From positions 1 to 64,000 of the forward strand of contig JAHQWW010000009.1 in the NCBI GenBank assembly GCA_029856365.1: 64,000 nt of DNA, read 5' to 3'. Both the position numbers and the translations under genes were made by a program. The notes under the pieces are model-generated. The model was not told the DNA's origin. It did no database searches and worked only from the letters and a program-made list of their open reading frames with translations. Position 1 is the stretch's first letter; every line of letters begins with the position of its first letter. The DNA comes from Candidatus Hodarchaeota archaeon (lineage in GTDB: Archaea; Asgardarchaeota; Heimdallarchaeia; Hodarchaeales; Hodarchaeaceae). Shown here one piece after another: positions 20,391 to 29,964 of the stretch.

Positions 20391-21299
20391 TTACTCTTTT
20401 AATACAATAACCGATGCATAACCAACAACTGAACTTCTAGATCCACAAGTTAATCCGCTGGTTGCATAATTTAACAATTTGGCTGATTTTGCTTCTAATT
20501 TTTCCGTCAAGGAAAGAAGAACCTTAACAGGCCCCACCCCACACATAGATATGTTATTTTTTCGGACTGCTTCCTCCAATGCTTCAGGATCCCGATTTAA
20601 TATTGGAGCCAAAGCCAATTTATCAAGTGAAGAGACTTGATCATGATTTAGCAAAGGAAAGTAATTCCCATGGGTCATATCAGTACTCGCAATGGTGACT
20701 ATTGAATCTTCGAGTCCTTCCTCCTTTATCATATCAGCTAAGTAATAGCCAAAAGATTGAGTAAGACTTGTTGGCAGATGTCCAACCGCGATTGGGGCTA
20801 TTTTGAATTCTGAATAAATATCTTGGATAAAAGGAATCTGTAGTTCAATTGAATGTTCGTTCATATGAGCTGATTCATCAAAATCTATCATTTGTGCCAG
20901 TTGATCGGACAATTGATGCTTGTTTTCAATAATCTTTGTTAATAATGACATATTTACTGGAGCTTGGCCAAGAGGAGTACTCCAAGCGTTAAAAGGGGCA
21001 ACTGAAATTTCTGGTCCATAATGAGTATGTTTATTCCCAAGCAATAATACTGTATCGATTTCTTTTCGATCTTCTGCTAAAGCTAAGAAACCATGAACAG
21101 CGGTAGGAGCAGAGCATGCGTAACCAGCATGGGGTGAGATTACCCCTAAAATTTTCTTAACTTCTTTTCTTTGATCTAGTGATAATGGTCTTCTACCTGG
21201 GCCCACTTTATGGAAGTACATGGCGTTTATTTCTTTAATTAAAGCCTCTTTATGACCAGAATACCAACTACCAGCACGAACAGCAGCACGAACTTGCAT
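20391..21299 (-). CDS. MEMO1 family protein (AmmeMemoRadiSam system protein B-like)
   Basis: RAGSWYSGHKEAL..GVISPHAGYACSAPTAVHGF..LLGNKHTHYG..STDMTHG..CGVGPVKVLL. Confidence 0.95.
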   Translation of the reverse strand: MQVRAAVRAGSWYSGHKEALIKEINAMYFHKVGPGRRPLSLDQRKEVKKILGVISPHAGYACSAPTAVHGFLALAEDRKEIDTVLLLGNKHTHYGPEISVAPFNAWSTPLGQAPVNMSLLTKIIENKHQLSDQLAQMIDFDESAHMNEHSIELQIPFIQDIYSEFKIAPIAVGHLPTSLTQSFGYYLADMIKEEGLEDSIVTIASTDMTHGNYFPLLNHDQVSSLDKLALAPILNRDPEALEEAVRKNNISMCGVGPVKVLLSLTEKLEAKSAKLLNYATSGLTCGSRSSVVGYASVIVLKE

Positions 21300-21330
21300 A
21301 TGTCTTTAAGACCTCCTATATCTTTTAATT

Positions 21331-21921
21331 TTAGAGTGCTTCATCCTCAATGATAAATTCAGGATGGGCAGTCTCAGGAATGGTAATCGTGGGAACAGAG
21401 TTCTTGATCACCACATGAGACGAATTTTGGGGCTCACTCCATAAACCTCCGTTATCACGGACAGCAACGATCACAGACCAGCATTGTCCCTTCACGACAT
21501 TGGCAGCGGGAATTAAGGTTACATTCGTAAATTGGGATTGGATTACCCCATTTAGAGACCAAATGATTAGAGTTGAGGAGAGATCTTCAACATCTAGAGG
21601 ATCAGGATCACTGAACGTCCAAGTCACTCTCAAATTATCTGATGTATAAATTTGAGATGTTCCCGCGTTTATTTGAATATTAGATACCGTTGGGGGAGAG
21701 TTACTGACACTCCCTAAGGAAAAACCAATATTTGAACTAGTGGTACACCCTAGTGATCTAGAATTCACCATATTCTTTTCTGATGAAGTAATTAACAGAA
21801 AATTGGAATTATATATCATTAATAAGGTAAATATAATGATATGAGATCTCTTCAAAATTGCATGCATCCTTCTACTTAATATCCTCGAAGTGATATAATG
21901 AGACTCTAGCCCTAATGTCAA
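21331..21921 (-). pseudogene. Truncated surface protein fragment with Ig-like domain
   Basis: Hydrophobic N-terminal signal region followed by one Ig-like unit (PPTVSNIQINAGTSQIYTSDNLRVTWTFSDPDPLDVEDLSSTLIIWSLNG); ORF stops just as a second unit seems to begin, with no membrane anchor. Confidence 0.5.
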
Positions 21922-22254
21922 TAATTGAGTATTATCTAGTTAGAGAAGGCTTGTGTATTTTTAAGTTTTTTCGATTTGTTTGAATTTGAATAGATGAAGT
22001 TTTTCAAAGAGGTTTTTATGGCATTTCAAATTATAAAAACAATTAGCTAGCGGTGACGGAGAAGATACCACTACAACATCAGAGAGTAAAACATCAACGA
22101 CGTTTTAATCCCAGTCTATTCCAGCAATAACTTCAGGATTCCAATTAAGGATAAATGTCCTTAAAGATAAATGTTGTAGCATCTGGAATAAGTAAATTGA
22201 CTGTTATGTGATCGTCATCACCATTCCAGTTCCGTGGGGGCGATGAGTTCAATC

Positions 22255-22286
22255 TTTCTATAAGGAGTAATGACTCCTTATAGAAA
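22255..22286. repeat. Perfect 14-bp inverted repeat (stem-loop) in a 1.1-kb non-coding region
   Basis: TTTCTATAAGGAGT-AATG-ACTCCTTATAGAAA. Confidence 0.85.
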
Positions 22287-23083
22287 CATATGGAGTTAAT
22301 CCAGCCTAAAAAATAAAAATTAACGGTAGTTTTACTAAATCATATATATACTATTGATTTGTCACTGCTTCATCTTGACTGATTTGTCGTCTATGGAGGA
22401 TTAGATGAAAGATATATTTGTTCTTTTTATTGTGGATTAATTCTGCAAATATCCATAACAAGTCATCAAACGTTGGAATGGAAGGATTTTCATAAGACTC
22501 AAATCATTTGTCATTGATCTTTGGAGACAGATTAGACTTGTTCTTTTATTAAAAGAAAAATCACAGGAATAACAAAACCAAGAGAAAAAAACGACCAGAG
22601 GGGATGAATGAATTTCTCTATTATATTAAATTGATCTTTTATGATTTTGTTCCAAAAGTAAATACTCAAAAAAATATTATCAGAATCAAATATTTTAAGC
22701 GTGCTAAGATATCGCTAATTGTAATATTATCTGAAATTGATCTTGTTAACCCATATTAACCACATATCTCATCCGCCCACACCATAAGATGCTGTATAAC
22801 TGGCTATCAACTCGCAATTTCAATTCCTAAAAAAATAGAAATTTTAAAATCAATTGAGTCAATGCCAGAATGATTTTAAAATATTTTGTATGCCTATTCT
22901 AATACTGACTTGCTCCCATAAATCCTTGAAATTGAATAATCTCATACAATAGTCGAATTCAGTTTCAGTACTCATTATTCCTAGAATGATATGTCACTTC
23001 TTTTCTGGGGCGAAGAAAATTTTAGTTCTAACTTCTCCACCATTAAGATTCAATCTGTTCATTTAATTAAAGGAATTGTATTC

Positions 23084-23566
23084 TTATTTCTTGACAATTT
23101 GAAAATGAGTTCCCTTCTTGATTCCATACTCTTGAATTAATTCTCTGTTCTTAGCTTTAAATTTAAATTCTCCGGTATCTTTCCGTAAGAATCCTACATA
23201 GAATTCTTTCTTATTCTTTTCCAACCATAAATGCACGAAATTTGCGAACTGTGGGTCATCAGACGGTTTAATTCGAAAATTACCCAGTTTTTTACCTTCA
23301 TCTGTAATGTCAAGATAGTACTCAACGACAGGTTTATCTATGATTGTTTTATCCCGAGAGTGTGTTTTATCCCGTAATTTTTTTTCTTCCTCATTTAAAT
23401 AAGCAATAGCTAATTTTGTTGCTTCTTGAAGAGCTTCATTAGCTAATACTTCATCTTCAACTTCTAGTTCGTATTCAATCCAAATTTCTTCGGGTTCAAA
23501 CTGCCTTACTTGAATTTTTCGGCTTCTTCCAATACGTCTGGGCATTACTCGCCATTTATCTCTCAT
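23084..23566 (-). CDS. Hypothetical protein
   Basis: 160-aa ORF with basic N-terminus (RRIGRSRKIQVRQFEPEEIWIEYELEVED). Confidence 0.7.
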   Translation of the reverse strand: MRDKWRVMPRRIGRSRKIQVRQFEPEEIWIEYELEVEDEVLANEALQEATKLAIAYLNEEEKKLRDKTHSRDKTIIDKPVVEYYLDITDEGKKLGNFRIKPSDDPQFANFVHLWLEKNKKEFYVGFLRKDTGEFKFKAKNRELIQEYGIKKGTHFQIVKK

Positions 23567-23687
23567 GGGATTCCCACCATAACTTTTAAGGAATTTTTAG
23601 ACTTTAAGTTTTATTCATAGTGATAACTTACGTAATTTGACATGGTTTCAAACTGATATATTTATTTACACTAATTTTCAACTTCTT

Positions 23688-25148
23688 CTAATTTTTTTTC
23701 CCTAGTTCTTTCTCTAATATCATCTCATGAATTGCTTTGGCTGCCTTTCGGCCAGCTTCCATTGCAAGGATGACCGTTGCAGCTCCAGTGGCGACATCAC
23801 CCCCTGTATATACTTGTTCTCGTGTTGTTTTTCCTGTCTCTTCTTGATGAATTAATGTACCCCGCCTAGTGGATTCGAGACCTGGTGTTGTTTGAGCGAT
23901 TAATTGATTTGGTTTTTGACCAATAGCAATGATTACTGTATCTACAGGAAAAATAAATTCTGTATTAGGAATTGGGATGGGTCTTCTACGGCCAGATGCA
24001 TCTTTCTCACCTAATTGCATACGTAAACACTTCAAACCAATCACATTCCCTTTTTTATCTCCAAGAATTTCTACTGGGGATGTTAATTCTCCTATTACCA
24101 CACCCTCTTCTTTAGCATGTATGATCTCCTCCAATCGTGCTGGACATTCTCCTTCAGTACGACGATAAATGATATCTACTTCACGAGCTCCTAATCGGAG
24201 TGAGGTTCGAGCAGCATCCATTGCAACGTTACCTGCTCCAATGACCGCAACTTTTTCACCAACTGAAACGGGAGTATCATACTCAGGAAAATCATATCCT
24301 TTGAGAAGATTCACACGAGTTAAAAATTCATTAGCAGAATAAACTCCTTTCAAATTCTCTCCAGGTATCTTTAGAAAGTTTGGTGTTCCAGCCCCAGATG
24401 CAATATATACAGCATCATATTCGTATTCATTAAGTAGCTCATCAATAGTAATAGTCTTTCCTATGAGAATATCTTTTTCTAATCGGACCCCTAGACTTTG
24501 TACATACTCCACTTCTTCGTTTACTACCTGTTTGGGCATACGGAATTCTGGAATTCCATACATTAATACTCCCCCATATTCATGTAGTGCCTCGTACAAA
24601 ACCACTTCATGACCAAAATTAGCTAGCTCAGCTGCACAAGTCAAGCCTGATGGACCAGATCCAATTATCCCAATTTTGGTTTGTAATTTCTTGGAAAATT
24701 TGATATCAGGACGTTTTCCATGATCAGCAACGAATCTTTCCAATGCCCCGATACTAATTGCATTGGGGTGAATACAAAACTCTTGACACTGGTTTTCTTG
24801 TGGACAAACCCGTCCTGTTATAGCGGGTAAGCTATTGGTTGAAAGAATTATCTCTTTTGCAGAATTAATGTCTCCTTCTCTTAATTTGAGAATAAATTCA
24901 GGGATCCGTACATTTACAGGACAACCCTGTATACAGCGTGGACGCTTACACTGTAAACAACGAGAGGCTTCCTCTAACGCCTCCTCTTCAGTAAATCCCA
25001 GAGCAACTTCTTCAAAGTTCCGAATTCGTTCGCCTGGTTCTTGGGTTTGCATGCGAACTCTTTGTTTCTTAGTTTTTCGTTTAGACATTGCTTTGTTCCT
25101 TCTATGGTTTCTCTCGAGCCATTTTTCCGCTAGAAATACGCTCCTCAT
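23688..25148 (-). CDS. NADPH-dependent glutamate synthase small-subunit-like / NfnB-like oxidoreductase
   Basis: Fe-S motif CLQCKRPRCIQGCPVNVRIPEF; FAD GIIGSGPSGLTCAAELA; NADP AVIGAGNVAMDAART; AIGQKPN; TGGDVATGAATVILAMEAGR. Confidence 0.9.
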   Translation of the reverse strand: MRSVFLAEKWLERNHRRNKAMSKRKTKKQRVRMQTQEPGERIRNFEEVALGFTEEEALEEASRCLQCKRPRCIQGCPVNVRIPEFILKLREGDINSAKEIILSTNSLPAITGRVCPQENQCQEFCIHPNAISIGALERFVADHGKRPDIKFSKKLQTKIGIIGSGPSGLTCAAELANFGHEVVLYEALHEYGGVLMYGIPEFRMPKQVVNEEVEYVQSLGVRLEKDILIGKTITIDELLNEYEYDAVYIASGAGTPNFLKIPGENLKGVYSANEFLTRVNLLKGYDFPEYDTPVSVGEKVAVIGAGNVAMDAARTSLRLGAREVDIIYRRTEGECPARLEEIIHAKEEGVVIGELTSPVEILGDKKGNVIGLKCLRMQLGEKDASGRRRPIPIPNTEFIFPVDTVIIAIGQKPNQLIAQTTPGLESTRRGTLIHQEETGKTTREQVYTGGDVATGAATVILAMEAGRKAAKAIHEMILEKELGKKN

Positions 25149-27024
25149 AAAGATAAGCCCTTGATCTAAGCGTTAATTCTTCAAAATCCACCTTTAATCC
25201 ATCGAAATTAGGGCCATCAACACAAGCGAACTTAACCTCTCCACCAACAGTCACTCTGCAAGAACCACACATTCCAGTACCATCAACCATTATAGGAGCC
25301 AAACTAACAGTTGTTGGAATGTTTTGTTCCTTTGTGAAAGCACAAGTAAACTTCATCATTGGAATTGGCCCAACTGCTACGACATGATCAAAATGTCTTC
25401 CTTCTTTAACAAAGCGTTTTAGGAGATCAAGCCCAAATCCGTGATGACCCTCTGTTCCATCATCAGTAGCAATATGTAGCTCATCACTCACTTCTCGCAT
25501 CTCATCACGACATATTAAAAGTGAAGTTGTTCTAGCTGAAATAATACTCACCACATAATTACCTATTTCTTTCAAAGCTTTGGTCTTAGGTAATACCGGA
25601 GCAACACCACAACCACCACCAAGAACTGCAACGATACCCCATTTTTTTATTTCGACAGGTTTTCCTAAGGGGCCTAAGAGATTAAGAATGTGATCACCAG
25701 CTTTCATTGTCCCCATAAGCTTGGTACTCTTCCCTATTTTTTGAAAAATTAGTGTTATAGTCCCTTTTTCCTTATCACTATCAGCTATAGTTAGGGGAAT
25801 TCGTTCACCATTCTGAATTACTCTGACAATCACAAATTGGCCTGGTTGAGTTTTTTTTGCAATTAAAGGTGCTTTTACGACCCATCTAACAATTTCTGGG
25901 GATAAATCCTCTTGTTCAATGATAGTACATCGACCCTCAGTGAATCTTTGGACACGGAGAGGCTCTTCTTTCAGTTCTTCTTCATGAACCACTTTCTCTT
26001 CTAGCTTAGTAAGATACCTTGAAATTTCTTCGGCCGCTTTAATCCCCTCTGCAGCCCCGACACCTACTACTGAGTCCCCTCTTGTCGCACTACCCGCTGC
26101 AAAAACACCAGGAATATTTGTATCTTGATTGGATGATTTTACAATAATTCTCCCTTGAGGAGTAGTTGTTAACCCTGCATCTTGGAATAGCTCGCGGTTT
26201 GTGTTTTTACTGCTTAGAATCAATACCATTTCTGTTAAAATAGAATATTGTTTTCCGTCCCTACTTTTTAGACGTGTTTTGTTTAACTTATCAGTTCCTT
26301 CAAAAAATAAAGTTTCATGTGAATATAGAACCTCAACGAAACTTTCATTTAATCTTCTCATAAGAGCAGGATGGGCATCAATAGTGTCTCGTACAGTAAT
26401 TAGGTATACATGAGCTCCCATGGCATCATAATGAAGTGCATTTCGGACAGCCCATGATGTATGACCAATTATTGCAACATTTTTCTCCGTATAATCTCCC
26501 TCTGGAAGAGAATAGTATACTCCTTTTCCTCTAAATTTTCCCTCTCCAGGAATATCAAGTTTTCTTGGCTGGAGACCTGTAGCAATTAATACTGCCCGAC
26601 TATTGTACTTAAATTCTTCAGTAAAGAATTCTCCTCTTGTAACTTGGGTATAAACCCGCTTTATGGGATCATTAAGTTCAAGCTTACTAACTTTTTCTGC
26701 ATAATTAATGATTGCATGGTACTTTGCTTGTTTAGCCATTTTATCTAGTAGTTCTTGCCGAGTTATGCTAAAAAAACCAGGGTAGCCATCTACAGCCATA
26801 CTACCTGCTGTAGCGGTTCCGGAACGCGCTTCGAGTACAAGAACGTGGAGACCTAGTTCTGCTGCCCGAATTGCACCAGAAAGACCTGCTGGCCCACCTC
26901 CTACAACGACGAGATCCCATATCTCTGAACTCAAAATATTCTTCTCCAAGTAATTGTGAGTTATTAGATTAATTATTTCTATTAGAGTGAGTAATTGAGG
27001 ATATACTAAAAAATTGTGTTTCAA
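25102..27024 (-). CDS. Fusion: thioredoxin-reductase-like FAD domain + NfnA/PyrK-type ferredoxin-NADP reductase domain
   Basis: N-terminal VVVGGGPAGLSGAIRAAELG..GVFAAGSATRGDSVVGVGAAEGIKAA; C-terminal GQFVIVRVIQNGERIPLTIAD..GGGCGVAPVLP..MVDGTGMCGSCRVTVGGEVKFACVDGPNFDG. Confidence 0.85.
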   Translation of the reverse strand: MKHNFLVYPQLLTLIEIINLITHNYLEKNILSSEIWDLVVVGGGPAGLSGAIRAAELGLHVLVLEARSGTATAGSMAVDGYPGFFSITRQELLDKMAKQAKYHAIINYAEKVSKLELNDPIKRVYTQVTRGEFFTEEFKYNSRAVLIATGLQPRKLDIPGEGKFRGKGVYYSLPEGDYTEKNVAIIGHTSWAVRNALHYDAMGAHVYLITVRDTIDAHPALMRRLNESFVEVLYSHETLFFEGTDKLNKTRLKSRDGKQYSILTEMVLILSSKNTNRELFQDAGLTTTPQGRIIVKSSNQDTNIPGVFAAGSATRGDSVVGVGAAEGIKAAEEISRYLTKLEEKVVHEEELKEEPLRVQRFTEGRCTIIEQEDLSPEIVRWVVKAPLIAKKTQPGQFVIVRVIQNGERIPLTIADSDKEKGTITLIFQKIGKSTKLMGTMKAGDHILNLLGPLGKPVEIKKWGIVAVLGGGCGVAPVLPKTKALKEIGNYVVSIISARTTSLLICRDEMREVSDELHIATDDGTEGHHGFGLDLLKRFVKEGRHFDHVVAVGPIPMMKFTCAFTKEQNIPTTVSLAPIMVDGTGMCGSCRVTVGGEVKFACVDGPNFDGLKVDFEELTLRSRAYLYEERISSGKMAREKP

Positions 27025-27314
27025 GCTAGCAATAATTTTGCTATGATTTTGAATCTGATTACTTCATGCTTTTACTATGAAAATTTGGTTTTTTTGATTT
27101 CTAAAAAGTATTTTCTCCAATTTACCTTTGAACTTATAGAGAAAATTCAGAAATTAAGACTGTATAAAGTCAATATTTAGTTTCTAGTCTTAAAAAAATA
27201 ATTTACATGTCATTTGCGAAAACTTTTGAAGTTGAAGTAAGTAATCATTCTCGATAGTAAACTGTTCCAAAAGGTTTTATTCTCTTCAATAAATTAAAAT
27301 CGTAAGGAGAAACG

Positions 27315-28256
27315 ATGAATATCGATCCTTTCTTTGAGACTAATATCAAAACAACACCTGATAAGCAAGCTTTTGACTTAAAAGTGGGCTTATTAGGATT
27401 TTTTCTATGTTCCTTTGATACGACTCACGGTTTACAGATCCTCTTTTCATATCCATCAAAATTACAACATGATCAAAATGAGATAAATATTCTGAAAACG
27501 CATTGTGTATGGAAAATAGAGGACATACCTCTTCGAATTGATCTGAAATTCTCAGAATTCGTCTATTCAGCTTTTCAACTTCGACCCGCTTCTCAAGAGG
27601 AAACACCAGCGGCGAGAACCAGCCCAATCTATGGTATCGTAATTAAAAATTGGAAAGATATAAATCCCATTCCAACAAATACCTTTCTCAATTTTAAAAC
27701 CACATTAGAATCGACTATCGGTTCAGATCTTGAATTATTGTACAAGCGTGAGAAATTAGAATTAAATCCAATTAAAAAGCGACAGTATAAAGAGCTAGTA
27801 AAACAAACGGTCAAAATTGAACAGCAATTAAAAGCCAAATGGAAGAAATTTGTTAATAGTGTTAGTGAGAAAACCGTAACTTTCATCACGGAGATACTTC
27901 CAAATCAAGCTAATTCATCATTGGAACCATTAGAAACAAGCCTCTGTGCTCAGGAGTTGTTTAAACAGAAAATTACCATGAGAATTTTGTCACCAGATGA
28001 TACGGACGGAATAATTGTAATTTTAGTAAATCAGAGTGAACATTTGAGGGATGTATTGATTCAGGTATCAAAAAGAACGGAATTTTTTAGTGAACCTATC
28101 TGGGAGCAGGAACTTGAAGAATGGCCGCTGAAAGAGGATTTAATTCTGGAATTTCCCAAATCTGATGTTCTCGAAAATTATCTCATCAGAATCAGTAGCA
28201 GGAAATCAACGATTGACATAAAGTCTCTTGAAGTTGGTACTACTATAACTAGCTAA
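27315..28256 (+). CDS. Asgard-type hypothetical protein: longin-like N-terminus (inferred) + shared C-terminal domain
   Basis: N-terminus paralogous to 28413..29486 (GFFLCSFDTTHGLQILFSYP vs GFFLYFFDEIQGHVPLFVYP); C-terminus similar to two neighbours. Confidence 0.7.
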   Translation: MNIDPFFETNIKTTPDKQAFDLKVGLLGFFLCSFDTTHGLQILFSYPSKLQHDQNEINILKTHCVWKIEDIPLRIDLKFSEFVYSAFQLRPASQEETPAARTSPIYGIVIKNWKDINPIPTNTFLNFKTTLESTIGSDLELLYKREKLELNPIKKRQYKELVKQTVKIEQQLKAKWKKFVNSVSEKTVTFITEILPNQANSSLEPLETSLCAQELFKQKITMRILSPDDTDGIIVILVNQSEHLRDVLIQVSKRTEFFSEPIWEQELEEWPLKEDLILEFPKSDVLENYLIRISSRKSTIDIKSLEVGTTITS

Positions 28257-28412
28257 CGAAACTCTGTGATAATGAAATGAATGTTGAAAAAGCGTAAACT
28301 CTTTTTTCAAAAAAAGTGATGTATAAATAAGTACAAAAAGTTGGCGAAAACATATTAGTCCTTTAAAAAATGTTGTATCACATAATACAAACCCCTTAAA
28401 GTATTCTGAAAT

Positions 28413-29486
28413 TTGCCTAATCCTGTAAAAAAGGAGAAATGTCTAGTTATGGGACATGGAGATCTCTCATTACATACAGATATTGATCAATCAATTACGG
28501 ATAATTCTTATGGGTTTTTTCTCTATTTTTTCGATGAAATTCAAGGCCATGTCCCACTATTTGTATATCCCCAGGAATTGATGAATAACAAAGATGAAAA
28601 ACAAATTATTTCAATACACAGTATATGGTGGCACCAGGATAAATTTCTAGAAACAGATAAGTTTATTTCCATGGATCTTGAATTGGGGGGTGTTATCTAC
28701 TGTGCTACATTAATTCTATGCCAAACAAGAAGAACTAAAAGACGCTCTGGAATGGATTCCGAAAAATGGCGAGCTGATAGATTTGTTTTAATTGTAAAAG
28801 CTCCTTCAGCTGTCTCTTTTATTGCTCAAGAAATACTACATGAGCTAAAGACTAGAATACAAGGTTCAATAGGTGAAAATTTATGTTTTCTAGTAGAAAA
28901 TCACCTTAAAATGCAAGAAGATTCAGAAGTTGAGGACTTCCCGAATAAGAAATCTAAAGACATTACACAACAGCTTGTAAAGTTATGTACATCGTTAATT
29001 CCTAAAATTCCTATATCTAAACTTGAAGATCAGCTAGAAGAAAGTTATAGGGAAGAATTGGATGAATCTACCGCCACCACTGTTGAAGAACCACAAATAC
29101 AAGTGCCACCGATAAAAAAACACAAGAAATTAAGGTTTTCAATACCTACTGGAAAAAAACATGAGATTAAAAAAGAAAAACCAGTATCTCTAGTTCCAGC
29201 ACCAAAACGTGTTAAAATTGTTGATGTAAAACGTTCTGAAGATGATAGGTTGGTTCAAGTAACTGTTCGTAATAGTAGCTCAGATGTTATAGTTAACGCT
29301 CTTCTTAAAATATATGAATCGGAAGGTTTTTTTGGAAACGATATTCTTGTTTCAAGGATAAAGGAATGGGCGCCAAATGTAGAAGTTTCCATTCAATTTG
29401 AGCCAGCAAAGACAAGTGGCGTCATCTATTTCTTGAAGGTTGATGATGAAAAAGAAACAATAAAAGTAAAAAGAATCTTAGGTTAG
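28413..29486 (+). CDS. Paralogue of upstream protein: longin-like N-terminus (inferred), basic linker, shared C-terminal domain
   Basis: GFFLYFFDEIQGHVPLFVYP...GGVIYCATLILC; Lys/Pro-rich linker; C-terminal IKEWAPNVEVSIQFEP block. Confidence 0.7.
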   Translation: MPNPVKKEKCLVMGHGDLSLHTDIDQSITDNSYGFFLYFFDEIQGHVPLFVYPQELMNNKDEKQIISIHSIWWHQDKFLETDKFISMDLELGGVIYCATLILCQTRRTKRRSGMDSEKWRADRFVLIVKAPSAVSFIAQEILHELKTRIQGSIGENLCFLVENHLKMQEDSEVEDFPNKKSKDITQQLVKLCTSLIPKIPISKLEDQLEESYREELDESTATTVEEPQIQVPPIKKHKKLRFSIPTGKKHEIKKEKPVSLVPAPKRVKIVDVKRSEDDRLVQVTVRNSSSDVIVNALLKIYESEGFFGNDILVSRIKEWAPNVEVSIQFEPAKTSGVIYFLKVDDEKETIKVKRILG

Positions 29487-29497
29487 GATGTTATAGC

Positions 29498-29947
29498 GTG
29501 TATTCAACCAAAGTAAAAGACCTGATGAACAAAGAAATAGTGGCTGTAAGTGCTAATGACAGTCTTGAAAAGGTCGCTCAATTAATGGTCGAAAATCATA
29601 TTGGTTCAGTCTTAGTGCATCAGGATCAGGAGCCGATTGGAATTATAACAAAGCGAGACATTATTGAAAGGGTTATCTTATATTGCCAAGATCCATGTGA
29701 AATAAAAGCAAAAGATGTCGCTACAAAAGACCTAATTACGATTTCTTCAGGAGAAACCATTAAAGATGTTTTGATGCTAATGTATAAACACAAGATCAAG
29801 AGAATTCTTGTGAAAAATCCTGATAACTTTGAAGTAGAAGGAATAATTACTACACACGATTTAATTGCAGCTTTCAACGCACTAGAGCTCCAATCAACGT
29901 CTCCGAAAGAAGTCTTATCAACTATAACTAGTAATTCAGACACTTAG
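29498..29947 (+). CDS. Tandem CBS-domain protein
   Basis: KVKDLMNKEIVAVSANDSLEKVAQLMVENHIGSVLVH..GIITKRDIIERV; KDVATKDLITISSGETIKDVLMLMYKHKIKRILV..GIITTHDLI. Confidence 0.95.
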   Translation: MYSTKVKDLMNKEIVAVSANDSLEKVAQLMVENHIGSVLVHQDQEPIGIITKRDIIERVILYCQDPCEIKAKDVATKDLITISSGETIKDVLMLMYKHKIKRILVKNPDNFEVEGIITTHDLIAAFNALELQSTSPKEVLSTITSNSDT

Positions 29948-29964
29948 CATATGGATGGAAAAAA

